From assembly GCA_024742275.1 (NCBI GenBank), contig JANSYS010000006.1:62001-126000 (forward strand): a DNA stretch of 64,000 nt, read 5' to 3'. Source of the stretch: Alphaproteobacteria bacterium (GTDB lineage Bacteria > Pseudomonadota > Alphaproteobacteria > Thalassobaculales > Thalassobaculaceae). The position numbers and the translations under genes were made by a program. How positions within the stretch are numbered: the stretch's first letter is position 1; each line of letters starts with the position of its first letter. Of the stretch, positions 1-8,307 are shown piece after piece. The notes under the pieces were generated by a model that was not told the origin of the DNA, ran no database searches, and saw only the letters and a program-made list of their open reading frames with translations.

Positions 1-1
1 G

Positions 2-310
2 TCGAACCGGGCGATCAATTTCGGCCATGCGCTGAAGAACACGCTGGTACCGGTGATCACCATCGCCGGCCTCAATATCGGCGCGCTGATCGCCTTCTCG
101 ATCATCACCGAGACCGTGTTCCAATGGCCTGGCATGGGGCTCCTGTTCATTCAGGCTGTGTCGTTCGCCGACGTGCCGATCATGTCCGGCTATCTGGTCC
201 TGGTGGCCCTGGTCTTCGTCACCATCAACCTGATCGTCGACCTGCTCTACTACGCCGTGGATCCCCGCCTCAAAGTCGATCGCGGCACGTCCGCCGGGAG
301 GATCGCATGA
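2..310 (+). CDS. ABC transporter permease, DppB/OppB type (5'-truncated)
   Basis: This is the C-terminal 102 residues of an inner-membrane permease; the gene starts left of the window. The frame opens at base 2 with an INFGHALKNTLVPVITIAG segment, the usual EAA-loop tail of DppB/OppB permeases, followed by the TEtvFqwPGMG-type signature and a last membrane helix ending in a ...DPRLK tail. The family forms a heterodimer with a DppC-type partner to import peptides or similar solutes using two ATPases and a binding protein. The stop codon overlaps the ATG of the next permease gene (ATGA), so the two are translationally coupled. The substrate cannot be read from this fragment. Confidence 0.93.
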   Translation, partial: SNRAINFGHALKNTLVPVITIAGLNIGALIAFSIITETVFQWPGMGLLFIQAVSFADVPIMSGYLVLVALVFVTINLIVDLLYYAVDPRLKVDRGTSAGRIA

Positions 311-1245
311 GCATAGACAGCGACAGCGGCGCAAAGGGCCTGCTGGGCCGAGCGCTGGACAGCGACCTCTGGTTCAGTTTCACCCGCTCGCCGGTGGTGA
401 TGGTCGCTGCCGTGGTGACGCTCCTGTACTTCCTGGCGGCGATCTTCGCGCCGCTTGTTGCGCCTCAGAACCCGTTCGACCCGGCCAGCCTGTCGCTGGG
501 CGACAGCTTCACCGCGCCGGCCTGGACCGAGTACGGAATGCCGGAATACCTGCTCGGAACGGACGACCAGGGGCGCGATATTCTGTCCACTTTGATTTAC
601 GGCGCGCGGATCTCTTTGCTGGTCGGGTTCGCGGCGGTGATCCTCTCCGCCGTTATCGGTATCAGTCTCGGGGTCACCGCCGGGTATGTCGGCGGCGGTT
701 TCGAGAGCGTGGTGATGCGCGTCGCCGATGTTCAGCTCACGGTGCCGGGGATCCTCGTCGCCTTGATGATCGACGGGGTGGCGCGGACCGCCATGCCGCG
801 CGAACTGCACGACCAGATCGCGATCTACGTCGTCATCTTCGCCATCGGCGTCTCCGATTGGCCGCAATACGCCCGCGTTACCCGAGGCGCCACCATGGTG
901 GAGAAGAGCCGGGAATACGTGCAGGCCGCCAAGGTGATCGGAATCCACCCGCTGCTGATCATGCTGCGTCATATCCTGCCGAACGTCATGGGGCCGGTGC
1001 TCGTTCTGGCGACTATCGGCCTTGCGCTCGCGATCATCGCGGAGGCGACCCTCTCGTTCCTCGGCGTCGGCGTTCCGCCCACGACGCCCAGTCTTGGAAC
1101 GCTCATCCGCGTCGGGAACAACTTTCTGTTCTCCGGTGAATGGTGGATCACGTTCTTCCCCTGTCTCGCCCTGATCGGACTGGTGCTGAGCGTCAATCTG
1201 CTCGGCGACTGGCTCCGGGATGCGCTGAATCCGCGCTTGCGATAG
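307..1245 (+). CDS. ABC transporter permease, DppC/OppC type
   Basis: A 312-residue inner-membrane permease, the partner of the truncated DppB-like gene with which it overlaps by 4 bases (ATGA); that overlap fixes the start at 307. The N-terminal helix (about residues 32-55) is followed by a long periplasmic loop, then the conserved LGTDDQGRDILS motif and a five-helix core. The EAA loop (EYVQAAKVIGIHPLLIMLRH) contacts the ATPase. The end, NLLGDWLRDALNPRLR, is typical of DppC. No ATPase or binding-protein gene follows; they may lie left of the window. The next gene encodes a ribokinase, so a nucleoside or sugar-linked substrate is possible, but this is inference. Confidence 0.94.
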   Translation: MSIDSDSGAKGLLGRALDSDLWFSFTRSPVVMVAAVVTLLYFLAAIFAPLVAPQNPFDPASLSLGDSFTAPAWTEYGMPEYLLGTDDQGRDILSTLIYGARISLLVGFAAVILSAVIGISLGVTAGYVGGGFESVVMRVADVQLTVPGILVALMIDGVARTAMPRELHDQIAIYVVIFAIGVSDWPQYARVTRGATMVEKSREYVQAAKVIGIHPLLIMLRHILPNVMGPVLVLATIGLALAIIAEATLSFLGVGVPPTTPSLGTLIRVGNNFLFSGEWWITFFPCLALIGLVLSVNLLGDWLRDALNPRLR

Positions 1246-1288
1246 GGCGATCTTCGCCCGTCCGACCAAGTCCGGCCATGGAGGCGGC

Positions 1289-2209
1289 ATGATCACGGTA
1301 TTCGGTTCTCTGAACGTCGACCTGGTGTTCGGTCTGGATCGGCTTCCCACCCGAGGCGAGACGGTGCTGACCCGTGAGATCGTGCGTTTTCCAGGAGGCA
1401 AGGGCGCCAATCAGGCGGCCGCCGCGGCCAAGTCGGGTGCGGTAACCCGGTTCGTCGGTTGCGTCGGCACGGACGGACAAGGGGAGCCGGTACTCGAGGC
1501 CCTTCGAGGCGCCGGATGCGATGTCTCCGGCGTCGTCGCCGTGCCTGGCGCCACCGGAACTGCCGTGGTGATGGTGGAGCGGTCCGGGGAGAACCAGATC
1601 GTCGTCGGCAGCGGCGCGAATATGTCGGTAACGGCGGAACTGCTGGAGGCGGCGCCACTCGCCGGCGGCGATACGCTGGTCTGCCAGATGGAGATTCCGG
1701 TGGAAGCGACCGTTCGCGCGCTCGCCGTCGCCAAGGCGAGGGGGGCGCGAACCGTGCTGAACCTTGCTCCGGCGCAACCGATTGCTCCGGAAGCGCTGGC
1801 AGCGGTTGACGTGCTGATCGTCAACGAAGGCGAGGCGGCCCTGATCGCTGGCGGCGGCGCGCGACCGGAAGCGACAGCCCGCGCCTTGGCTCGTGCGCAC
1901 GATCTGATCTGCGTCGTCACTCTCGGAGCCGACGGCGCGGTCGCGGCCACGCCGCAAGGACAGGGATGGAATGTCGGCACCCTGGCGGTCGAAGCCGTGG
2001 ATACGGTTGGGGCCGGGGACGCCTTTGTGGGGATCCTGGCGGCGTCGCTCGACCGGGGGCTGGACCTTGCGGACGGGATGCACCGTGCGTCGGTCGCCGC
2101 CGGACTGGCCTGCTCCCGTCCCGGCGCGATGTCCGCCATGCCCACACGGCCGGAGATCGAGGACCGGCTTTCAGCCCTCCCGCGGCCGACGGAATTGGGT
2201 GACGGTTAG
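1289..2209 (+). CDS. Ribokinase-like PfkB-family carbohydrate kinase
   Basis: A 306-residue cytosolic sugar kinase that transfers phosphate from ATP to ribose or a related sugar or nucleoside. It begins with the family signature ITVFGSLNVDLVF, has the substrate-binding GGKGANQA motif near residue 35, and the DTVGAGDAF anion-hole/catalytic-Asp motif near residue 236. The length fits RbsK (about 305). A good ribosome site (GGAGGC) lies just before the ATG. It follows the permease genes by 43 bases on the same strand, consistent with phosphorylation of an imported sugar. Its last 39 bases overlap the 3' end of the opposing membrane-protein gene. Exact substrate among PfkB kinases cannot be fixed from sequence alone. 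Confidence 0.9.
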   Translation: MITVFGSLNVDLVFGLDRLPTRGETVLTREIVRFPGGKGANQAAAAAKSGAVTRFVGCVGTDGQGEPVLEALRGAGCDVSGVVAVPGATGTAVVMVERSGENQIVVGSGANMSVTAELLEAAPLAGGDTLVCQMEIPVEATVRALAVAKARGARTVLNLAPAQPIAPEALAAVDVLIVNEGEAALIAGGGARPEATARALARAHDLICVVTLGADGAVAATPQGQGWNVGTLAVEAVDTVGAGDAFVGILAASLDRGLDLADGMHRASVAAGLACSRPGAMSAMPTRPEIEDRLSALPRPTELGDG

Positions 2210-4144
2210 CGGGAAGGAACTCCCCCAGAAGCGCTGCTGCGTCTTGCCGGCGTTGATCCGAAAGGCGGCAATCGGCGTGCCCGCCGCGTTGCCGTCGAAC
2301 ATGGCCTTGATCTGGCCGGCGTCCGTAATGACAGGAGAGACGGGGAATCCCGCCCCGAACTGCCCTGGCACGAGCCGATGGGTCTGCTCGCCGCCATCCT
2401 CTCGGCGCAGGGTGATCGAGATCTGGGGCGGCTTGAAGACGAGGGCCAAGGCACGTCCGAGAAGCGTCGGTCGGATGTCTCCCTGGATCTGAACGATCGT
2501 GCCCGGTTCCTGAGGCGGCAGATCGATCCAGGAGTTGAAGGCCGCTTGGATGTCCGATGTCGCGCGCACGTCCGGGTCGAGCGGCGTTTCGCGCCGCTCG
2601 AGCACAAGTCCGAGCGGTACCGTGTCAACCGGATCGTACCGTGCCAGAAAGTCCGGCCACAGGTATCCGCCGTCGGCGAGGACGGGCCGCCCGTCGATGC
2701 TGAGGGGGTGGATCACATAGACCTCCGCACCGTCGCTCCGCATCTGCGCCACGTCCCGCGCGGCGAGCGCCGGCAAGTAGGCCTGGTAGGACTGGATCAC
2801 CGGCCTGGGATGATAGGGCAACCCGGCGACGATCGCGGCTCCGGCATTGGTCGAGAAAACGTCGATGGATCGAGCCTTGGCGATGCGGGGGTGAGGGCCG
2901 CCCAACAGCCGATTGGCCTCCGCCGCGGCCGCCGCATAGTCACCCACGCGCCCGTGCCCGGCGCCGTTCTCGGAGAGCACGTCCGTCGCCGCCTGCGCGT
3001 AGTGGCGCGGCGCCGTGAGAAACGGTTCGGCGAGCTTGGCAACCAGATCCCGCCGGCCGTCGAATAGCCTGTCATTGGCTTCGAACAACCAGCCGATCGC
3101 GACGGCCAGGAAAACGACCTGGACCGCCAACGGCCATGGCGGTCCGGAGAGTCGTGGAAGCAGCCGGGCAATCACCAGTGCGGCGGTGATGATGACCATG
3201 CCGAACGGAAACAGTGCGTGACCGTCGTGGCGCACGAAGCCTGCTTTGGCGACGAAACTGAACAGCGCGATCCAGCCGAGCAGGACGGCCGCCTTGACTG
3301 GCCAGGGGGGGCGGTGCCGGAATCCACTCCACACGCCGAAGAGCAGAACGAGGACCAGGACGCCATAGACGGCAAGATCGCCCCAGTAGCTGGTCAGCGA
3401 CATCGCGGCGGCGTATCCGCTGCCGACCAGGAACGACACCCGCACCCACTCGACAAATCCCCCCATCTCCTGGCCGGCCAGCGCCCACATCACCGCGATG
3501 AGGGCGCCGTAGAGCGGCAGCGCGGCAAGGGTCAACGGATCCCGGCGATACGCCGCCGAGATGGTCCAGGCGATCAGCGCGGTCGCGCCCATGACCAGGA
3601 ACGAGAACTTGGCCAGGGTCGCGAACGCGATCGACAGCACGAGCAGCGCGAGCAGGCCCGGCGGTGTCGCGGTGTCATCGAGGGCGAGGGCGGCCATAAG
3701 GAAAGATGGCAGGATCCAAAGTGGATCGATGCCGGAGACGGTAGCGCCGGCCGCGAGCAGGGCCAGCAGTGTCACCGGCAAGCCAGGCTTCGACGTGCCG
3801 CGCGACAGAACCCTCAGGGTCCATACCAACGCGACCGCCAGGACGGCGGCATGGGGCAGACGGATCAGATACCAGAGGCCGATCAGATCCGGGTGAAAGG
3901 TCGAGGCGTAGAAGGCCCCGTAAGGCCCGTGCGGGAAAACGATGTCGCGGCCGAACTGAAGGCCCTGAAGCCAAGCGAACTGCATCGCAGCCTGCCAGGC
4001 GTCATCTAGTCGCTCCGGCCCGGGAATGTGAAGGTTGCCGATCTTCGTGAAGAACAGGAAGCAGACCGCCGTCGCCGCCACCGTCAGCAGCCGGTCGACG
4101 GCCTGCATTTTGCCGCCGGTGACGCTTGGTGTGTCGTTTCCCAC
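2171..4144 (-). CDS. Large multi-pass membrane protein of unknown function
   Basis: A 657-residue protein with about ten to twelve hydrophobic helices in its first 370 residues, followed by a soluble C-terminal part of about 290 residues that should face the periplasm. The layout (many helices with short conserved loops such as FGRDIVFPHGPYGAFY, then a soluble tail) resembles lipid-linked-sugar glycosyltransferases of the GT39/GT87 kind, but I see no decisive DD or DE catalytic motif, so I do not assign an activity. GTG at 4144 is chosen because CGGAG lies upstream; ATG at 4108 is the alternative. The gene is alone on its strand and runs tail-to-tail into the kinase gene with a 39-base overlap. 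Confidence 0.75.
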   Translation of the reverse strand: MGNDTPSVTGGKMQAVDRLLTVAATAVCFLFFTKIGNLHIPGPERLDDAWQAAMQFAWLQGLQFGRDIVFPHGPYGAFYASTFHPDLIGLWYLIRLPHAAVLAVALVWTLRVLSRGTSKPGLPVTLLALLAAGATVSGIDPLWILPSFLMAALALDDTATPPGLLALLVLSIAFATLAKFSFLVMGATALIAWTISAAYRRDPLTLAALPLYGALIAVMWALAGQEMGGFVEWVRVSFLVGSGYAAAMSLTSYWGDLAVYGVLVLVLLFGVWSGFRHRPPWPVKAAVLLGWIALFSFVAKAGFVRHDGHALFPFGMVIITAALVIARLLPRLSGPPWPLAVQVVFLAVAIGWLFEANDRLFDGRRDLVAKLAEPFLTAPRHYAQAATDVLSENGAGHGRVGDYAAAAAEANRLLGGPHPRIAKARSIDVFSTNAGAAIVAGLPYHPRPVIQSYQAYLPALAARDVAQMRSDGAEVYVIHPLSIDGRPVLADGGYLWPDFLARYDPVDTVPLGLVLERRETPLDPDVRATSDIQAAFNSWIDLPPQEPGTIVQIQGDIRPTLLGRALALVFKPPQISITLRREDGGEQTHRLVPGQFGAGFPVSPVITDAGQIKAMFDGNAAGTPIAAFRINAGKTQQRFWGSSFPLTVTQFRRPREG

Positions 4145-4249
4145 TGCTTATCTCCGCTTATCGATGCAGGGTCGCCCTTCGAACCGCTCGCCAACCTGCA
4201 GTGTAGAGACGCTAGTCGATATCCTCGATCAGGGCCAAGCGCCGCTCCA

Positions 4250-4274
4250 CCCGATACGCCGAGGGCGTATCGGG
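4250..4274. promoter_or_regulatory. Perfect inverted repeat (11-bp arms, 3-bp spacer) in the intergenic gap
   Basis: CCCGATACGCC, spacer GAG, then GGCGTATCGGG: an exact dyad of 11-base arms. It lies between the divergent membrane-protein and amidohydrolase genes, 64 bases before the amidohydrolase ATG. No T-run follows on either strand, which argues against an intrinsic terminator. A binding site for a dimeric regulator is the more likely reading; the regulator is unknown. Confidence 0.55.
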
Positions 4275-4338
4275 GCTGTTCCTGGGCGGGCGAATTGGAT
4301 AAGCGAGTATGTATAGACGCTTGGCGGGAGATACCTGA

Positions 4339-5529
4339 ATGACGACTCTTTACTCCGGCGGCAGCCTGATAGATGGCGCCGGGACCGTTCTCGCCGAGCA
4401 CGGTGTGCTGGTCGAGGGGACGGTGATCAAGAGACTCGCCCCGATCGGCGAGTTCGCCGGTTTCGAGGGCAATCGCGTCGACACGTCCGGCGGCACGCTG
4501 CTTCCCGGCCTGATCGACTGCCACGTTCACATCTGCTTCGGCGCCGAAGGGAACCCCTGGGCGGCGATGATGGCACTGCGCGAAAGCCAGATGACCATGA
4601 GGGCGCTCGACAACGCCCAGATGACATTGCGGGGCGGCGTGACCGCTATCCGCGACTGCGGCGGCAAGGAATACCTGGAGTTCGCGGTGCGCGACGCGTG
4701 CAACGACGGCCGCCAGTTCGGTCCCACGATCCGCGCCTCGGGCAGGGTGATCTGCATGACCGGCGGCCACGGCAACCGGCACGGCCGGATCGCCGACGGG
4801 CCGGACGAAGTGGTCAAGGCGGTGCGCGAGCAGATCCACGCCGGCTCCGACCTGATCAAGCTGATGGCCACCGGCGGCGTGATGACGCCGGGCGTGAACC
4901 CGGAAGACGCCCACTACACCTTCGAGGAGATTTCCGCCGGCATCGCCGAGGGGCATCGGTTCAACCGGACCTGCGCCAGCCACGCCCAGGGCTCCGAGGG
5001 CATCCTGAACGCCGTGCGGGGCGGCATCGACTCGATCGAGCACGGCATCTTCATGACCGAGGAGTGCGTCGAGGAGATGACCGCGCGCGGCACCTATTTG
5101 GTGCCGACCCTGGCGGCGGTGAAGAACATCATCGCCAACAAGGACAACGGCGTGCCGGCCTATGCGGTGGAGAAATGCGAGCGGGTGACCGTCGAGCACG
5201 TGAAGTCGATCCGCATGTTCTACGAGGCGGGCGGCAAGATCGCCATGGGGACCGACGCGGGCACCCCCTACAACAGGCACGGGCAGAACGCGCTCGAGCT
5301 CGAGTACATGGTCAATGACACCGGGATCAGCCCGATGGACGCGATCACCATCTCCACCCGCAACGGCGCCGACCTGATGCGCCTCGAGGACCGCGGCACC
5401 ATCGCCGAGGGCAAGGCGGCCGACATGCTGATCGTCGACGGCGACCCGCTGACCGACATCACCCGAGTGTCGCGCCGGGAGAACCACCGGATGGTGGTGA
5501 AGAACGGGATCCAGGTGACGGGCGGCTAG
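4339..5529 (+). CDS. Metal-dependent amidohydrolase (imidazolonepropionase-like, COG1228)
   Basis: A 396-residue amidohydrolase-superfamily enzyme, cytosolic by lack of a signal peptide. The N-terminal beta-sandwich (YSGGSLIDGAGTVL) leads to the first metal motif HVH in GLIDCHVHICF (about residue 55). Further ligands are visible: the carboxylated-Lys candidate in SDLIKLMATGG, His in ASHAQG and IEHGIF, and the catalytic Asp in GTDAGTP. The C-terminal ADMLIVDGDPL is typical of the group that includes Xaa-Pro or Xaa-Arg dipeptidases and aryl/organophosphate hydrolases. The ATG follows GGGAG. The next gene on the same strand encodes an M20 amidohydrolase, suggesting joint breakdown of an N-acyl or peptide compound; substrate unknown. 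Confidence 0.88.
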   Translation: MTTLYSGGSLIDGAGTVLAEHGVLVEGTVIKRLAPIGEFAGFEGNRVDTSGGTLLPGLIDCHVHICFGAEGNPWAAMMALRESQMTMRALDNAQMTLRGGVTAIRDCGGKEYLEFAVRDACNDGRQFGPTIRASGRVICMTGGHGNRHGRIADGPDEVVKAVREQIHAGSDLIKLMATGGVMTPGVNPEDAHYTFEEISAGIAEGHRFNRTCASHAQGSEGILNAVRGGIDSIEHGIFMTEECVEEMTARGTYLVPTLAAVKNIIANKDNGVPAYAVEKCERVTVEHVKSIRMFYEAGGKIAMGTDAGTPYNRHGQNALELEYMVNDTGISPMDAITISTRNGADLMRLEDRGTIAEGKAADMLIVDGDPLTDITRVSRRENHRMVVKNGIQVTGG

Positions 5530-5727
5530 AGGGCGCGCGGTATTCGGTTCGAGAATGGCGGCCCACACACGCTCCCGGTGGCCAGAGACTTTGCGCCGCC
5601 GTCTCTGACCGTTGGCGGAGGAACCGCTTGGTGCCTGGCGGACTCTCGTAGGTCCGCTGCTCCGCCGCATGATGACACCGGCGGCGCGCAGGCCTAATCT
5701 GACGGCAACGAAATCTGGAGTCCCCTC

Positions 5728-6906
5728 ATGCCGATCATCAACCGCATCGCCGATTTCCATGCCGACATGACCGAGTGGCGCCGATATCTGCATGAAAATC
5801 CGGAGCTCTGCTTCGAGGAGGTCATGACGTCGGACTTCGTGGCCAAGAAGCTCGAGGAGTTCGGAATCGAGGTGCATCGCGGCCTGGCGAAGACCGGCGT
5901 GGTCGGCAAGCTGGTGGGCAAGACCGACAGCGGCCGGGCGATCGCCCTGCGCGCCGACATGGACGCCTTGCCGGTCTACGAAGCGAACGACGTGCCCTAC
6001 AAGTCGAAGACCGAGGGCAAGATGCACGCCTGCGGCCATGACGGTCACACGACGATGCTGCTCGGTGCCGCGAAGTACATGGCCGAGACCCGCAATTTCG
6101 ATGGGACGGTCTATTTCGTGTTTCAGCCGGCCGAAGAAGGCGGCGGCGGCGGCCGGGTCATGATCGAGGAGGGGCTGTTCGACGATTTCCCGGTCGAGAG
6201 TGTCTGGGGCATGCACAACTGGCCCGGCCTGGAGGTCGGCAAGCTTGCCGTCATGCCGGGCCCGATGATGGCGGGAACCGCCGTGTTCGATGCCGTCATC
6301 CACGGCAAGGGCGGGCACGCCGCCATGCCGCATCAGACCGTGGACCCGATCGTCATCGCCAGTCAGGTGGTCACCGCGCTTCAGTCGATCGCCAGCCGCA
6401 ACACCCATCCGGTGGACAGCCTTGTCGTCTCGGTCACCCAGATCCACGCCGGCGACGCCTACAACGTGATCCCCCCCTCCGTTGTGCTTCGAGGCACCGT
6501 GCGGACCTATTCCGAGGAGGTCATGAAGGTGGCCGAGGAACGGATGCGCGCGATCGTCGAAGGCATTCCGGCGGCGAATGGCGGCAGCGGGGAATTGGAC
6601 TTCCAGTACGGCTATCCGGCGACGGTTAACAGCGAGGCCGAGACCGTGGTCGCCGCCGACGTCGCCGCCGGCCTGATGGGGGCCGAGAACGTGGTCGGCG
6701 ACCTGCTGCCGAGCATGGGCGGCGAGGACTTCGCTTATATGCTGCTGGAGAAGCCGGGCGCCTATGTTTGGATCGGCAACGGCCCCGCCGGGCCGGGCGA
6801 GGGCCTGCACAACCCGGGCTACGACTTCAACGACGAGGTTCTGACCTGGGGCGCGAGCTATTGGACCCAACTGGTCGAGACCGTGCTCGGCGACAAGGCG
6901 GCGTAG
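5728..6906 (+). CDS. M20-family amidohydrolase (hippurate hydrolase / N-acyl-amino-acid deacylase type)
   Basis: A 392-residue cytosolic metallo-amidohydrolase that would remove an acyl group from an amino acid or similar amide. Visible motifs are the FEEVMTSDFV N-terminal signature, RADMDALPV, the metal-binding MHACGHDGHTTMLLG (about residues 99-113), the catalytic FQPAEEGGGGG, a dimerisation domain starting near residue 190 (GKGGHAAMPH), and the last metal ligand region PSMGGEDFAYML. Length is normal for the IAA-amino-acid-hydrolase/HipO group. GGAG lies 9 bases before the ATG. The 198-base gap after the upstream amidohydrolase gene shows no clear signal; co-transcription is possible. Confidence 0.92.
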   Translation: MPIINRIADFHADMTEWRRYLHENPELCFEEVMTSDFVAKKLEEFGIEVHRGLAKTGVVGKLVGKTDSGRAIALRADMDALPVYEANDVPYKSKTEGKMHACGHDGHTTMLLGAAKYMAETRNFDGTVYFVFQPAEEGGGGGRVMIEEGLFDDFPVESVWGMHNWPGLEVGKLAVMPGPMMAGTAVFDAVIHGKGGHAAMPHQTVDPIVIASQVVTALQSIASRNTHPVDSLVVSVTQIHAGDAYNVIPPSVVLRGTVRTYSEEVMKVAEERMRAIVEGIPAANGGSGELDFQYGYPATVNSEAETVVAADVAAGLMGAENVVGDLLPSMGGEDFAYMLLEKPGAYVWIGNGPAGPGEGLHNPGYDFNDEVLTWGASYWTQLVETVLGDKAA

Positions 6907-6943
6907 GACGTCCTGCACGCCGGCGGACGGGTGGTGCGGATGT

Positions 6944-7354
6944 CTAACGGCACGTTGCCGAGTACGTGAAACCCTCGCCGTTCGGCCGCGCGAAGATCTC
7001 GATCGCCTCGTCGACGGTCGTGTAGCAACTGAAGATCGGCATGGTGACGAAGTTCGTCACCACGAGGCTCACCGTGTAGTTGCCGAAGGTGGTCCCGCTT
7101 AGGCACAGCCTGGTGGTCTTGTTCCGCGCGAGACGGAACGTGGCGCGCTCACCGCCCTTGAGTTCGATCCGTCCGGTGATCGTGAAGGGCGCGCGGTTGC
7201 GGACGACCGCGCAGAGATCGCCCGTGAATTCCGGTCCTTTCGGCGGCAGGCCCGCCCGCTGATTCTGCGGCGCCGGTGCGGCCGGCTGCTCCTCGCAGGC
7301 GGCGAGACCGAGCGGGAGCGACAGCAGGATCAGGAGGGCGATGGGGCGAATCAT
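6944..7354 (-). CDS. Small Cys-rich lipoprotein of unknown function
   Basis: A 136-residue predicted lipoprotein. Starting at the ATG at 7354 gives a clean type II signal peptide (MIRPIALLILLSLPLGLAAC) with lipid attachment at Cys20; an upstream start at 7396 would add 14 residues with no signal value. The mature part begins with a Pro/Ala-rich linker, then a compact domain with four more Cys (in DLCAVV, RLCLSG, FSCYTT and ATCR), which probably form two disulfides in the periplasm. I do not recognise a family. It lies 80 bases downstream of the leftward permease genes and could be the last gene of that transcript. Confidence 0.72.
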   Translation of the reverse strand: MIRPIALLILLSLPLGLAACEEQPAAPAPQNQRAGLPPKGPEFTGDLCAVVRNRAPFTITGRIELKGGERATFRLARNKTTRLCLSGTTFGNYTVSLVVTNFVTMPIFSCYTTVDEAIEIFARPNGEGFTYSATCR

Positions 7355-7434
7355 ACCCAAAGAGTGGTGAGCCGGCCCGCCTGCGTCAACGCGCACAGTT
7401 CTCCGTCGTCCAAGCTCGGCGCGTTAGCGCCGTG

Positions 7435-8307
7435 TCATCGTCTGACAGTCTTCGGATCCAGGGCGTCGCGCAGGGCGTCGCCGAGGAGGTTCACGCTTAC
7501 GACCGTCGCGAAAATCAGCAGACCGGGCCAGATCGCCAGACGGGGAGCTTCCCAGATCAGTTCCTGCGCGCCGGTGAGCATGTTGCCCCAACTGGGCGTC
7601 GGCGGTCGGATGCCGAGGCCGAGGAAGGACAGCACGCTTTCAAACAAGACCACGTTCCCGACCGAGAGGGTGGCGGCGACCAGGATGGGCGCCATCGCGT
7701 TGGGCAGGACATGGCGCAGGGCGATCCGCCAAGGGGTGTATCCGAGCGTTCTCGCCGCCTCGACGAACTCCCGTTTTCGCAGGCTGAGAGTGGAGGCCCG
7801 AACAAGCCGCGCCGTCACCGGCCAGCCGACCAGGGAGACCAGGATCACCAGACGCACCAGCGATGTGGTTTCCGACTGGGCGACGTCCGGCGGCAGACCG
7901 AGCTTGGAGAGGTCGATGGCGGCGAGGACGATCAGCAGCGGCAGCAGGGGGAGCGCGATAACCCCGTCGGCGATCCGCATCAAAATGGCGTCGAGACGGC
8001 CTCCGACATAACCGGAGGCGAGGCCGATCAGCGTTCCGATGGCCGAGGCCACGAGTGCCGCCGACAAGCCGACGGCGAGCGACACCCGCCCCCCTTCCAG
8101 CAGGCGCAGCATCAGGTCACGACCCAACTTGTCGGTCCCCAGGGGGTGCGCGGGCGAGGGTGGCGACAGGCGGTTGAACAGATCCACCGCGTCAGCATCC
8201 ATGCCCATGGCCGCCTCGATCAGCGGCGCGCAGACGGCGGTCAGCGACAATACGGACAAGACGAGAAGCGCTGCCAGGGCGGCCGGATCGCGGAACAGGC
8301 GTCTCAC
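7435..8307 (-). CDS. ABC transporter permease, DppC/OppC type
   Basis: A 290-residue inner-membrane permease with the DppC hallmarks: N-terminal helix, PLGTDKLGRDLMLRLLEGG motif after a periplasmic loop, EAA loop (EFVEAARTLGYTPWRIALRH) and the tail NLLGDALRDALDPK. Its start overlaps the stop of the DppB-like gene by 4 bases, so the pair is coupled. No ATP-binding subunit or solute-binding protein lies next to it; this half-transporter must borrow them from elsewhere or the operon has been split. The upstream gene order (OYE oxidoreductase, DUF2256, photolyase-like) is unusual for a peptide importer. Substrate unknown. Confidence 0.93.
   Translation of the reverse strand: MRRLFRDPAALAALLVLSVLSLTAVCAPLIEAAMGMDADAVDLFNRLSPPSPAHPLGTDKLGRDLMLRLLEGGRVSLAVGLSAALVASAIGTLIGLASGYVGGRLDAILMRIADGVIALPLLPLLIVLAAIDLSKLGLPPDVAQSETTSLVRLVILVSLVGWPVTARLVRASTLSLRKREFVEAARTLGYTPWRIALRHVLPNAMAPILVAATLSVGNVVLFESVLSFLGLGIRPPTPSWGNMLTGAQELIWEAPRLAIWPGLLIFATVVSVNLLGDALRDALDPKTVRR

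Noticed and set aside
2254-2279. TGATCC-N16-CGTG, one base off the ECF11-type motif
   Set aside because: Lies inside the membrane-protein gene on the opposite strand and drives nothing; the last base differs from the three real-looking sites.
4295-4317. TTGGAT and TATAGA as a sigma-70 promoter for the amidohydrolase gene
   Set aside because: The spacer is only 11 bases, too short for a sigma-70 promoter.
4084-6918. A 944-codon open frame on the minus strand
   Set aside because: It is antisense to the amidohydrolase and M20 genes, which have clear motifs; long antisense frames are common in high-GC DNA, and its His/Asp/Val-rich translation is typical of one.
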